64,000 bases of DNA from Salinisphaera sp002433465 (lineage in GTDB: Bacteria; Pseudomonadota; Gammaproteobacteria; Nevskiales; Salinisphaeraceae). The notes under the pieces are model-generated. The model saw only the letters and a program-made list of their open reading frames with translations. It was not told the origin of the DNA and searched no databases. Of this stretch, positions 1-8,349 are shown piece after piece (positions within the stretch are counted from its first letter, which is position 1; each line of letters opens with the position of its first letter). Made by a program: the position numbers and the translations under genes. The stretch lies in NCBI RefSeq assembly GCF_040361435.1, contig NZ_APNL01000007.1, positions 62,001 through 126,000 on the forward strand, in the 5' to 3' direction.

Positions 1-498
1 GATGGCCTCGTCGTGCTCGCCCGCCTCGGCCTTGGTGGACGGGGTGAAGATGGGTTCGGGCAGCGCCTGGGCCTGCTCGAGCCCGGCCGGCAGCTCGATA
101 CCCGAAACCGCACCGGTGGCCTGATAGTCCTTCCAGCCGGACCCGATGATATAGCCGCGCGCCACCGCTTCGACCGGCAGCGCGTTCAGACGCTTGACCA
201 GCATTGCCCGGGAGCCGACCTGCTCTATTTCGGCGTCGGTGAGCACCTCGGCCAAGGACATGTCGGCACGGTGGTTGGCGATATCATTGGCAAAACGATC
301 GAACCAGAAATTCGATACCGCCGTGAGCACTTCGCCCTTGCCGGGAATGGGATCGGGCAGGATCACGTCGAAAGCCGACAGGCGATCCGTGGCCACGATC
401 AGCAGATGATCCTCGCCCACCGCATAGACATCGCGCACCTTGCCCCGCATAAGCAGCGGTACGCTGTGCAGGTCGGATTCGAATAAGGTATCGGGCAT
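1..498 (-). CDS. purC: Phosphoribosylaminoimidazole-succinocarboxamide synthase, 3' end cut by window edge
   Basis: The reverse strand reads from an ATG at 498 to the window edge without a stop, giving 166 codons of a family that is usually about 236 residues long. The N-terminus (LMRGKVRDVYAVGEDHLL), the block RLSAFDVILPDPIPGKG and the stretch VKRLNALPVEAVARGYIIGSGWKDY are typical of SAICAR synthase. The enzyme joins aspartate to CAIR with ATP in purine synthesis and acts in the cytosol. The missing C-terminal third lies outside the window. It starts about 70 bases beyond the stop of the CopD-like gene and is read in the same direction. Confidence 0.95.
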   Translation of the reverse strand, partial: MPDTLFESDLHSVPLLMRGKVRDVYAVGEDHLLIVATDRLSAFDVILPDPIPGKGEVLTAVSNFWFDRFANDIANHRADMSLAEVLTDAEIEQVGSRAMLVKRLNALPVEAVARGYIIGSGWKDYQATGAVSGIELPAGLEQAQALPEPIFTPSTKAEAGEHDEAI

Positions 499-570
499 GA
501 GGCTAGGGCCGCTGCGGCGTTCGCTGAATGACGGACGCGATTCTAGCAGCGCCGCCGCCCCGATCGGTCA

Positions 571-1026
571 TCAAGCCAGCCAGTAACGTCCGCCCGTGGC
601 GATAACCACCACCACGAGACCGAGCACGAGATTGATCGCTGCAAACAGGCGCAGCTGGCTCATGGCCCTGCTCGCGTCCGCCAGCGCGCCGGCCGACAGG
701 GCCACGCGCACCCGCCGCCAGGGCGAAAAGAACATATGCCCGAACAACAGAAACATCGCCCAGCCGAGTAGCTGCATCAGGTGAATATACAGCGGTGCGC
801 TGCCCATGCCCCCGAGCATGAAGATCATGGTGTTGCCGGTCACCAGCAGCACGATGATGGCGATCCATACCCACAGAAAGAAACGCCCCATCGCAGTGGA
901 CAGCAGCGGCAGGCGATCGGCCAGCGGCACCGACGAGGCAGCCGGGCGCAGGATGCCGACCAGAAAGAACAGGCCGCCCACCCAGATCACGGCAGCGAGG
1001 GCATGCAACGATAAAAGAACGCTCAT
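571..1026 (-). CDS. CopD-like small integral membrane protein
   Basis: This 151-residue protein has four hydrophobic segments (roughly residues 5-25, 47-70, 80-100 and 128-148), with the first helix reading LHALAAVIWVGGLFFLVG. A His-Ala-x4-WxGG arrangement in helix 1 and a His in helix 3 are common in the CopD / DUF2269-like membrane family, where His residues may bind copper or haem. The function of the short stand-alone members is not settled. The ATG at 1026 has no strong ribosome site. It lies upstream of purC on the same strand, 72 bases from its start, and is divergent from rpe. The topology is clear, the role is not. Confidence 0.75.
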   Translation of the reverse strand: MSVLLSLHALAAVIWVGGLFFLVGILRPAASSVPLADRLPLLSTAMGRFFLWVWIAIIVLLVTGNTMIFMLGGMGSAPLYIHLMQLLGWAMFLLFGHMFFSPWRRVRVALSAGALADASRAMSQLRLFAAINLVLGLVVVVIATGGRYWLA

Positions 1027-1097
1027 TCAAGCTCGACTGACATAGACAATCGGCAAAGCGTAAACTAGCGCCGCTATTCGATCCACGGTTTTAAGCC

Positions 1098-1784
1098 ATG
1101 CCCCGTTCCTCGCGCGCGCCCATCATCGCCCCTTCGATTCTCGCGGCCGATCTGGCCGCCCTCGGCGATGAGTGCGAAGCCGTCATCGATGCCGGCGCCG
1201 ACTGGATTCACTTCGATGTGATGGACAACCACTACGTGCCGAACCTGACCTTCGGCCCGCCGGTGGGCGCGGCGCTCGCCAAGCGGCTCAAGGCCCGGCA
1301 TCCGAACGTACCGATCGACGTGCATCTGATGGTCAAACCCGTCGATGCCATGATCAGCGCCTTTGCCGAGGCCGGCGCGAGCTCGATCACCTTTCATCCG
1401 GAAGCCAGCGAACACGTCGATCGCAGCCTGCAGCTGGCCCGCGATGCCGGCTGCAAGACGGGGCTGGTGTTCAATCCGGCCACCCCGCTGGAGTGGCTGA
1501 AATACGTGCTCGACAAGGTCGATATCGTGCTGATCATGTCGGTGAACCCCGGCTTTGGCGGCCAGGCGTTCATCGAGGAGGCGATCGGCAAGATCGCCGA
1601 GGCGCGCGAAATCATCGACGCCTCGGGTCGGGATATCCGCCTGGAGGTCGACGGCGGCATCAAGACCGACAACATCGCCCGCGTGGCCGAGGCCGGCGCC
1701 GATACCTTCGTGGCCGGCTCGGCGATCTTCGGCCAGCCGGATTACGCCAAAGTCATTGCCGACATGCGCGCCGAGCTCGGCTGA
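1098..1784 (+). CDS. rpe: Ribulose-phosphate 3-epimerase
   Basis: The 228-residue product matches the full length of the family. It interconverts ribulose-5-phosphate and xylulose-5-phosphate in the pentose phosphate pathway. Metal and active-site motifs of the TIM barrel are present in order: SILAADLAALGDE, HFDVMDNHYVPNLTFGP, DVHLMV, the Asp-containing MSVNPGFGGQAF, EVDGGIK and the phosphate-binding VAGSAIFG. In many gammaproteobacteria rpe is followed by a phosphoglycolate phosphatase gene and then trpE. Here the phosphatase gene is absent and an OmpW-like gene on the opposite strand takes its place. Confidence 0.97.
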   Translation: MPRSSRAPIIAPSILAADLAALGDECEAVIDAGADWIHFDVMDNHYVPNLTFGPPVGAALAKRLKARHPNVPIDVHLMVKPVDAMISAFAEAGASSITFHPEASEHVDRSLQLARDAGCKTGLVFNPATPLEWLKYVLDKVDIVLIMSVNPGFGGQAFIEEAIGKIAEAREIIDASGRDIRLEVDGGIKTDNIARVAEAGADTFVAGSAIFGQPDYAKVIADMRAELG

Positions 1785-1790
1785 GCAACG

Positions 1791-1814
1791 CGGGGCGATA
1801 CGCGTATCGCCCCG
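1791..1814. terminator. Perfect 24-bp palindrome between convergent rpe and ompW-like genes
   Basis: The sequence CGGGGCGATACG is followed immediately by its exact reverse complement. It can form a 10-bp GC-rich stem with a 4-base loop. It sits 7 bases after the rpe stop and 38 bases from the end of the convergent gene, so it could end transcription from both sides. There is no clear U-tract, only a short CCCGTT on the plus side. Confidence 0.6.
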
Positions 1815-1851
1815 CCCGTTCGCTGCAGGGTCGCGCTGCCCTGCCGGGTGA

Positions 1852-2889
1852 TCAGAACCGATAGCCGATGCCGGCGCTATAGATCATGGCGTTGATTTCG
1901 AGCTCGATATCGGCATCGCCGACCGCGATATCCTCGCCGTAGCCGAGCAGGCCCAGAGTGTCGGCCAGGGCGGCGTTGTTGAGCCGTACGTTCACGTCCG
2001 ACAAGCTGCCCTTCACCGTCGCGCCGCCGATATAGCGGGCGTCGACAAAGCCGAAGAACCCGCCCTGGGGCGAACCCACGTCCACGCCCGCCTGCAGGAT
2101 ATAGCCGGGCGTCGACGACACGTCGAAACCGGGATCGCTGACCTCGGTAAGCACGTCGTTGCTGATCTCGGCATCGTAGTTGTAAAGATATACCCCGCCC
2201 GCGCCGACATAGGGGCGCACGAAGGCATCCGGGAAGGGGTGATAGGTGAGCGTCATCATGATCGGCAGGCTCTTGACGCTGCCAAGCTCCTGACCGAGCG
2301 GCGGGATGCCGGTATCGAGCAGGCCGGTGGCGGAATTCACGGCCGAGCCGAGATCGCCGAGGGTCTGACCCAGCGCCTGTTCAAGCACGCTGTCACCGGT
2401 TACCAGATTGGCCAGATCCGCGGTGGGCGCCAGCGAGCGATCGCGCAGCGTGCCCGGCTGGGAAACGAAATCGATATCGATCGGCTTGCCGATGATCGTT
2501 TCCAGCGACAGATGCCGGCCCGTGCCCGGGATGTTGTAGCCAATGCCGATAGTCGCGATCGCCTGATTGGCGATCGTGGCCTTCGCACCTGCGATCGGGC
2601 CGTTGTCCACCGCAAGCGATGCCGGAAACTCCACGCCGGACAGGGTCAGCTCGCTGCTTTTCAGCGCGCTGAAATCCAGATAGGACACGGCCGGCTTGAG
2701 ATAGAGCCTGTCCTGAATGAAGCGATCGTAAAAACCGTCGTTCGACGGCTCGCTGCCCTCGTCGCGGCCAAGCGAAGGCAAACCCTCGTTATCGCTGGCC
2801 CGCGCGATGCGCTGAGGGCCCATCCATGCAATGGCCACGAAGCACAGGGCGAGCGCCCACGGCGCGGGACGAACGTTGATAACAGGCAT
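1852..2889 (-). CDS. OmpW/AlkL-family outer-membrane protein, unusually long
   Basis: The 345-residue product starts at an ATG at 2889 preceded by a near-perfect Shine-Dalgarno (AGGAGGAG). An in-frame start 60 bases further upstream is less likely. Residues 1-30 form a signal peptide. The core block LPIMMTLTYHPFPDAFVRPYVGAG and the C-terminal aromatic end GYRF are hallmarks of OmpW beta-barrels, small porins for hydrophobic solutes. Typical OmpW proteins are about 200-230 residues. This one carries an extra segment near residues 135-195, rich in Leu, Gly and Asp (TADLANLVTGDSVLEQALG and following), probably an extended surface loop. The substrate is unknown. Confidence 0.8.
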   Translation of the reverse strand: MPVINVRPAPWALALCFVAIAWMGPQRIARASDNEGLPSLGRDEGSEPSNDGFYDRFIQDRLYLKPAVSYLDFSALKSSELTLSGVEFPASLAVDNGPIAGAKATIANQAIATIGIGYNIPGTGRHLSLETIIGKPIDIDFVSQPGTLRDRSLAPTADLANLVTGDSVLEQALGQTLGDLGSAVNSATGLLDTGIPPLGQELGSVKSLPIMMTLTYHPFPDAFVRPYVGAGGVYLYNYDAEISNDVLTEVSDPGFDVSSTPGYILQAGVDVGSPQGGFFGFVDARYIGGATVKGSLSDVNVRLNNAALADTLGLLGYGEDIAVGDADIELEINAMIYSAGIGYRF

Positions 2890-3465
2890 GACAGTCTCCT
2901 CCTGGGTATGAGTACACGGCCTCACGCCTCGCTGCCTGTTATCCCCCACGACTGCACGTCATCGAAAAACGCGGCCAACCTTCTGATTGCGCGCTATTTA
3001 TTTTCTTGACGGGCGATACGCCGATCGGCGGAAAGCTATCACCACGGCTTTGAAAAAAACAATTCAACGTCATGCGCCTAAACAGGCTCGCGCGGCCAGA
3101 TCCGCATGGATATTGGCTTTAACCCCAGAATTGCCGGAATCAAAATTTTCCGATGCCCGTTCTTTTCCGAGCGACTCACCGGTGCTGCGCGCAAAAACAC
3201 TGCCAAAACAGCGACCTTGAGCGCAGCTCAGGCAGGATTCGAATATAACGCCCGGTACGACTAGCCAGAGACGAAGTGAAACGCCCTGCCCAGGGCCTGA
3301 CGCGCGTACGCCGTCGCAGGCGCGCTCGTCGTCGCGGCCGGCACTCGGCACGCCCGTGTTTGTTCTGCCGTGCCCGGCCTGCCCGACTTGGCAAGCCCGG
3401 CCAGATAAGTCAGCATTGCGGTCGTAGTGGCACTCGACGTGCCCAAGCCGAACGACAAGACCGAC
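2890..3465. other. Long intergenic region between the ompW-like gene and the trp leader
   Basis: These 576 bases hold no convincing gene. The part from about 2960 to 3260 is visibly more AT-rich than the flanking genes and should carry the promoter of the ompW-like gene. The part from 3270 to 3465 should carry the trp promoter. A TTGGCA hexamer lies at 3389-3394, but I see no convincing -10 at the right spacing and no TrpR-like operator. Several 70-90 codon reading frames on both strands have no ribosome site and look random. Confidence 0.5.
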
Positions 3466-3549
3466 ATGAAATCGAATCGATTCAAAAACACCGCCAACCG
3501 CGCCTTTGATGCGGCCTGGCGATGGCGAGAAGGCGACTGGCGGGGCTGA
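3466..3549 (+). CDS. trpL: Candidate trp operon leader peptide (trpL)
   Basis: An ATG at 3466 opens a 27-codon frame that ends in TGA at 3547-3549, 88 bases before trpE. Its last third reads WRWREGDWRG, with three Trp codons (3517, 3523, 3538) in the last ten residues. Trp is rare, so this cluster directly upstream of the first tryptophan gene is what a transcription-attenuation leader looks like. It carries no obvious Shine-Dalgarno; an in-frame GTG at 3439 is an alternative start. That the peptide senses charged tRNA-Trp is an inference from its position and composition. Confidence 0.6.
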   Translation: MKSNRFKNTANRAFDAAWRWREGDWRG

Positions 3550-3637
3550 AAAGCCCGGGCATGCCCTCGCGCGTATTTCGACCGGCCGTCAGGCCAATCG
3601 AGCGCGCACTTCTTGCGATTTTCGATCGAGTGATTTC
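3517..3637 (+). promoter_or_regulatory. Putative trp attenuator region
   Basis: The Trp codons of the leader overlap sequences able to pair with downstream bases. GGGCT at 3543-3547 pairs with AGCCC at 3551-3555 across the leader stop codon, and GCGAG at 3525-3529 can pair with CTCGC a little further on. GCGCG and CGCGC segments and a small CGCA/TGCG hairpin followed by ATTTT lie nearer to trpE. Alternative hairpins are thus possible, as attenuation needs. A classical GC stem with a long U-run is not present, so the exact terminator is uncertain. Confidence 0.4.
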
Positions 3638-5185
3638 ATGAACAATTCGTCTTCTTCCCACCGCGAATCGACCCATTCGCTCCACCACCCGCGCGTGCCG
3701 CTGGTGGTCGAAGCGCTGGCCGATCTCGACACCCCGCTTTCGACCTATCTGAAGCTGGCCGATGCGCCTTATTCGTTCCTGCTGGAATCGGTCCAGGGCG
3801 GCGAGCGCTGGGGCCGGTATTCGATCATCGGCCTGCCCTGCGCCGAGCGTATACGCGTACGGGGCCATACGCTGGTTCACGAACGCGACGACGAGATTCT
3901 CGAACAGATCGAGACCGACGATCCGCTGGCCTGGATCCAGGCCTTCAACGATGCACGCCCGCTGCCGCGCCTGCCCGAACTGCCACGCCTGACCGGCGGT
4001 CTGGTCGGCTATTTCGGCTACGACACGATTCGTTATATCGAGCCGCGTCTGGCCGCGGGCGGCGCCGGCAAGAACGACCCGCTCGATCTGCCGGATATCC
4101 TGCTGCTGATCGCCGAAGAGCTGGTCATTTTCGACAACCTGTCGGGCAAGCTCTACTGCGTGGCCCACCATGTCGAGGGCGACGCGGCCGACCGGGAACG
4201 CGTGGCCGAGCGCCTCGATGCCCTGCTCGACCGCCTCGAACAGCCGCTGACCACCAGCACGACCCGCGCGAAAGCAGGGGAAACCGCGGCCGAACTGCTC
4301 GACGACAGCCGCTTCGTATCCGGGCTGACGCAGGCCGGTTATGAAGACGCGGTACGGCGTATTCGCGACTACACCCAGGCCGGCGACGTGATGCAGGTGG
4401 TGCCCAGCCAGCGCCTGTCGGCGCCGTTCAATGCCGAGCCGATGTCGTTGTACCGAGCGCTGCGCAGCCTGAATCCGTCGCCGTATATGTACTACTTCAA
4501 CTTCGGCGATCACCACGTGGTGGGGGCCTCGCCGGAGATTCTGGTGCGCGCGATGGACGGCGAAGTCACCGTGCGGCCGATCGCCGGCACCAGAAAGCGC
4601 GGTGCCACGGACGCCGAGGATGAAGCCCTGGCCGAGGACCTGCTCGAAGATCCGAAAGAAATCGCCGAGCATCTGATGCTCATCGACCTCGGACGTAACG
4701 ATGTCGGGCGCGTATCCCAGCCGGGCAGCGTGAAGCTGACCGAACGCATGGCCATCGAGCGCTACTCTCACGTCATGCATATCGTGTCGAACGTTACCGG
4801 CAAGCTGCGCGACGACCTGACCCCCATGGACGCGCTACGCGCGGCCTTTCCCGCCGGCACGCTCTCCGGCGCACCCAAGATCCGGGCGATGGAAATCATC
4901 GACGAAATCGAGCCGGTCAAACGTGGCGTCTATGGCGGTGCCGTGGGTTATCTGGCCGGCAATGGCAGCATGGATCTGGCGATTGCGATTCGTACCGCCG
5001 TACTCAAGGACGGCGAAATTCATGTCCAGGCCGGCGGCGGCATCGTGGCCGATTCACAGCCGACCGCCGAGTGGGAAGAAACCATGAACAAGGCCAAGGC
5101 GGTGATGAAAGCCGCGGCGATCGCCGAGCGCGGGCTGAGCACGCGGGCCCAGGCCAGTACACCGCGCAACGGGGGTGACGCATGA
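3638..5185 (+). CDS. trpE: Anthranilate synthase component I
   Basis: The enzyme makes anthranilate from chorismate, the first committed step of tryptophan synthesis, using ammonia from TrpG. The start was set at the ATG at 3638 (MNNSSSS), giving 515 residues, because the upstream extension of the frame would run through the trp leader. The LLES motif (PYSFLLESVQGGERWGRYS) for feedback binding of Trp is intact near residue 40. The catalytic blocks GTRKRGATDAEDEALAEDLL, LIDLGRNDVGRVSQPGSV and GAPKIRAMEIIDEIEPVKRG are also present. The stop overlaps the trpG start (ATGA), so the two are translationally coupled. Confidence 0.97.
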   Translation: MNNSSSSHRESTHSLHHPRVPLVVEALADLDTPLSTYLKLADAPYSFLLESVQGGERWGRYSIIGLPCAERIRVRGHTLVHERDDEILEQIETDDPLAWIQAFNDARPLPRLPELPRLTGGLVGYFGYDTIRYIEPRLAAGGAGKNDPLDLPDILLLIAEELVIFDNLSGKLYCVAHHVEGDAADRERVAERLDALLDRLEQPLTTSTTRAKAGETAAELLDDSRFVSGLTQAGYEDAVRRIRDYTQAGDVMQVVPSQRLSAPFNAEPMSLYRALRSLNPSPYMYYFNFGDHHVVGASPEILVRAMDGEVTVRPIAGTRKRGATDAEDEALAEDLLEDPKEIAEHLMLIDLGRNDVGRVSQPGSVKLTERMAIERYSHVMHIVSNVTGKLRDDLTPMDALRAAFPAGTLSGAPKIRAMEIIDEIEPVKRGVYGGAVGYLAGNGSMDLAIAIRTAVLKDGEIHVQAGGGIVADSQPTAEWEETMNKAKAVMKAAAIAERGLSTRAQASTPRNGGDA

Positions 5186-5796
5186 TTCTCATGCTCGACA
5201 ACTACGACTCGTTTACCTACAACCTGGTGCAGTATCTCGGCGAACTCGAGGCCGAAGTGCACGTGGTGCGTAACGACCAGGTCACGGTCGAAGATATCGA
5301 AGAACTCAAGCCGGCCGGCATCGTTGTCTCGCCCGGCCCCTGCACGCCCGACGAAGCCGGCGTGTCGGTCGAGCTGATCCAGCGCCTGGCGCATCGGCTG
5401 CCGATCTTCGGCGTGTGCCTCGGTCATCAGGCGCTGGGCCAGGCCTACGGCGGCCAGGTCACCCGTGCCCGTCAGGTCATGCACGGCAAGACCTCGGTGA
5501 TTCGCCATACCGGGCGCGGCGTATTCGAAAATCTCGCCGACCCGCTGACCGCGACGCGCTATCACTCGCTTATCGTTGCCCGCGACGGCCTGCCGGGCGA
5601 CTTCGAGATCACCGCCTGGACCGAGACCGAAGACGGCGAGATGGACGAAATCATGGGCCTGATCCATACGCCCACCGGCGCCGAGGGCGTGCAGTTCCAT
5701 CCGGAATCGATTCTGTCCGAACACGGCCATGAAATGCTGCGCACCTTCCTCAAGCGCTGCGGCGAAGGGCGCCCGGGCACGGGAGATACGCAGTGA
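5182..5796 (+). CDS. trpG: Anthranilate synthase glutamine amidotransferase component
   Basis: This 204-residue class I glutamine amidotransferase supplies ammonia to TrpE. The catalytic triad is visible: Cys79 in FGVCLGHQALGQAYGG and His173 and Glu175 in QFHPES. The N-terminal MLDNYDSFTYNLVQYL and the oxyanion block SPGPCTPDEAG are typical. In many gammaproteobacteria the same subunit also serves PabB for folate synthesis; no pabB is seen here. The gene overlaps trpE and trpD by four bases on each side (ATGA and GTGA). Confidence 0.96.
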   Translation: MILMLDNYDSFTYNLVQYLGELEAEVHVVRNDQVTVEDIEELKPAGIVVSPGPCTPDEAGVSVELIQRLAHRLPIFGVCLGHQALGQAYGGQVTRARQVMHGKTSVIRHTGRGVFENLADPLTATRYHSLIVARDGLPGDFEITAWTETEDGEMDEIMGLIHTPTGAEGVQFHPESILSEHGHEMLRTFLKRCGEGRPGTGDTQ

Positions 5797-6845
5797 TTGA
5801 TAAAGAACTGATGAACCACATCGTCGCCGGCCGCGACCTCTCGGCCGAGCGCATGCACCAGGCGATGACCGCGATCATGACCGGCCAGGCCACCGAAGCG
5901 CAGATCGGCGGCTTTCTGATCGCCATGCGCATGAAGGGCGAAACGGTGCCGGAAATCGCCGCCGCGACGGCGGTCATGCGTGAGCTGGCCACCGATGTGC
6001 CCGTCGATGCCAACCTGGCCGATCAGCTGGTCGATACCTGCGGCACCGGCGGCGACGCGGCCGGGCTGTTCAACGTATCCACGGCGGCAGCGTTCGCGGT
6101 GGCCGCTGCAGGCGGTCATGTGGCCAAACACGGCAATCGCTCGGTATCGAGCTCGTCCGGCAGCTCCGACCTGCTCGAAGCCGCCGGCGTGGCCCTCGAT
6201 ACCTCGCCCGAGCAGGTGGCCGAATGCATTCGTCGGCTGGGGGTAGGTTTCATGTTCGCCCCGGCTCACCACGGCGCCATGAAATACGCGGTCGGCCCGC
6301 GTCGCGAACTGGGCGTACGCACGATCTTCAATATCATCGGTCCGCTCACCAACCCGGCTGGCGCCCGCAATCAGGTCATGGGCGTATTCAACGGCCATCT
6401 GTGCGAGCCGCTGGCCGAGGTGCTGCAGCGCCTGGGCAGCCGCCACGTCATGATCGTGCACGGCGAGGACGGCCTCGACGAGCTGTCGATCAACGCACCC
6501 AGCCGGGTCGCCGAGTTGAAGGACGGCAAGATCTCCACCTACAAGATCGCGCCCGAGGACGTCGGCCTCGAACGCGGCTCGCTGGACGCGCTCCGGGTGA
6601 AGTCCGCGGCCGAAAGCCTGGATATCGTGCGCGACGTGCTCGCCGGCAAGGCCGGGCTGGCCCTGGACATGGTCGCCTTCAACGCGGGTGCGGCGCTGTA
6701 TGTGTCGGGTAACGCGCCGGATATCGCAGCGGGCGTGGCCAAGGCACGCGACGTGCTGCTCAGCGGCGCGGCCGGCGACCGCATGGCCGCGCTGTGCGAA
6801 CTCACACAAACGATGACCGGCCGCGCCGGCATGGTGAACGCATGA
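5793..6845 (+). CDS. trpD: Anthranilate phosphoribosyltransferase
   Basis: TrpD transfers the phosphoribosyl group of PRPP to anthranilate. The 350-residue protein starts at a GTG that overlaps the trpG stop. It shows the glycine-rich PRPP-binding motif DTCGTGGD near residue 80, the KHGNRSVSSSSGSSDLLEAAG block near residue 110, the NIIGPLTNPAG block, and the metal-binding GEDGLDE. It is a stand-alone TrpD, not fused to TrpG as in E. coli. Its last codons overlap the trpC start (ATGA). Confidence 0.97.
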   Translation: MIDKELMNHIVAGRDLSAERMHQAMTAIMTGQATEAQIGGFLIAMRMKGETVPEIAAATAVMRELATDVPVDANLADQLVDTCGTGGDAAGLFNVSTAAAFAVAAAGGHVAKHGNRSVSSSSGSSDLLEAAGVALDTSPEQVAECIRRLGVGFMFAPAHHGAMKYAVGPRRELGVRTIFNIIGPLTNPAGARNQVMGVFNGHLCEPLAEVLQRLGSRHVMIVHGEDGLDELSINAPSRVAELKDGKISTYKIAPEDVGLERGSLDALRVKSAAESLDIVRDVLAGKAGLALDMVAFNAGAALYVSGNAPDIAAGVAKARDVLLSGAAGDRMAALCELTQTMTGRAGMVNA

Positions 6846-7648
6846 GCATTCGTACCACCGATACCATTCTCGATCGCATCCTGGCCCGCAAGGTCGAAGA
6901 AATCGCGGCGTTTCGTGCCCAGACCTCGCGCGCCGAACTCGATGCCGCGGTCGCGCGTGCCTTCGCCCCGCGCAGCTTTGCCGACGCGCTGCGCGCCAAG
7001 GCACCGCAGGCCGTGATTGCCGAAATCAAGAAGGCCTCCCCCAGCAAGGGGTTGATCCGCGAGGATTTCGACGTTGCCTGGCTGGCCGAACGCTACGCCG
7101 CCGGCGGCGCGGCCTGCCTGTCGGTACTCACCGATCACGATTTCTTTCAGGGCGATAACGACTTTCTGGCCCTGGCCCGCCAGGCCTGCGACCTGCCGGT
7201 GCTGCGCAAGGATTTCATGATCGATGCCATCCAGGTCGATCAGGCCCGTGCCATGGGCGCGGACTGCATCCTGCTGATCGCCGCGGCCCTGACGACCGAG
7301 CTCATGACAGAACTGGCCGAGCGCGCCTTCGAGCTGGGCATGGACGTACTCGCCGAAGTGCACGACAGCGAAGAACTCGAACGTGCGCTGGAGTTGCCGG
7401 AACGTACGATTCTGGGCATCAACAACCGCGATCTGCACACCTTCGAGACCACCCTCGATACCAGCATCGATCTACGCGACACCATCCCCGCCGACCGGCT
7501 GGTGGTCAGCGAAAGCGGCATTCATACGCCGGCCGATCTGGCGCGACTGGCCGACGTGGGCTTCGGCGCCTTCCTGATCGGCGAATCCTTCATGCGCGAA
7601 CCCGACCCCGGCGCTGCGCTGGCAACCTTGCTCGATCCTGCGGGATAG
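6842..7648 (+). CDS. trpC: Indole-3-glycerol-phosphate synthase
   Basis: TrpC closes the indole ring from carboxyphenylamino-deoxyribulose phosphate. The start at 6842 (MSIRTTD) overlaps the trpD stop and gives 268 residues, the usual size of monofunctional TrpC; a frame start 48 bases upstream lies inside trpD. Active-site blocks are intact: AEIKKASPSKGLI, LRKDFMID, ILGINNRDLHTFETTLD, VVSESGI and the phosphate-binding FGAFLIGESFM. It is not fused to TrpF. trpF, trpB and trpA are not in this window, the usual split arrangement outside the enterics. Confidence 0.97.
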   Translation: MSIRTTDTILDRILARKVEEIAAFRAQTSRAELDAAVARAFAPRSFADALRAKAPQAVIAEIKKASPSKGLIREDFDVAWLAERYAAGGAACLSVLTDHDFFQGDNDFLALARQACDLPVLRKDFMIDAIQVDQARAMGADCILLIAAALTTELMTELAERAFELGMDVLAEVHDSEELERALELPERTILGINNRDLHTFETTLDTSIDLRDTIPADRLVVSESGIHTPADLARLADVGFGAFLIGESFMREPDPGAALATLLDPAG

Positions 7649-7732
7649 CGCGTTACGACACGGCGGCCAGCACTTTTTTTGACCGCAACCGGCCCCATCG
7701 TCGGGCCACCGTATCGACCATCACGATCTCGA

Positions 7733-8149
7733 ATGAAAGCAACCATCGATTGGCAGGGCCAACTGCAGTTCTCCGGCACCGCGGATAGCGGCCACGAAGT
7801 CACTATCGACGGGCCGCCGGATATCGGCGGCGAAAACGCCGGTTTCCGACCCATGGAGATGATTCTGCTGGGCGTGGGTGGCTGCAGCGCGATGGACGTG
7901 ATGCATATCCTCAAGAAATCGCGCCAGGACGTGACCGGCTGCCGTATCGAGGTGGACGGCACCCGTGCCAGCACCGAACCGAAGGTGTTCACCGACATTC
8001 ATCTACAGTTTTTCGTCTCCGGCCAGAACCTCAACGAAAAACATGTCGCGCGCGCGGTGCAGCTGTCGGCCGAGAAATACTGCTCGGCCTCGATCATGCT
8101 GCAAGCGAGCGTGAACATCACCCACGACTACACGATCGAAACCGTCTGA
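7733..8149 (+). CDS. OsmC/YhfA-family redox protein
   Basis: The protein is 138 residues long when started at the ATG at 7733 (MKATIDWQGQ), which matches the YhfA subgroup; an upstream in-frame start adds 18 residues unlike the family. The two conserved cysteines of OsmC-like peroxidases are present in LLGVGGCSAMDVMHIL and SAEKYCSASIML. OsmC proteins reduce organic hydroperoxides; the YhfA branch is less well characterised. In Pseudomonas-like genomes the order is trpC, crp/vfr, osmC-like, speD. Here the order is kept but crp is missing between trpC and this gene. Confidence 0.88.
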   Translation: MKATIDWQGQLQFSGTADSGHEVTIDGPPDIGGENAGFRPMEMILLGVGGCSAMDVMHILKKSRQDVTGCRIEVDGTRASTEPKVFTDIHLQFFVSGQNLNEKHVARAVQLSAEKYCSASIMLQASVNITHDYTIETV

Positions 8150-8349
8150 TCGGCCCATGCGCGGGCGTTGCGCTTGACGTACGCGCTCGCGCGCGGATAC
8201 TGCGCCATTTCATCGCCCATCGACCCGGTCGGTCGACGCAACGTCTGGACCCATGCAGCCGAAATAATGGGCGCTACGGCCCCGTCATCGGTTCATGCAG
8301 CCCGCGTTGAGCTCAGCCGCCCTGGCCCACACCCCATCCCGAATTCGCC

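Noticed and set aside
3261..3509. Overlapping 77-78 codon frames on both strands in the trp upstream region
   Set aside because: They have no ribosome site or family likeness and overlap each other; only the Trp-rich leader frame has supporting context.
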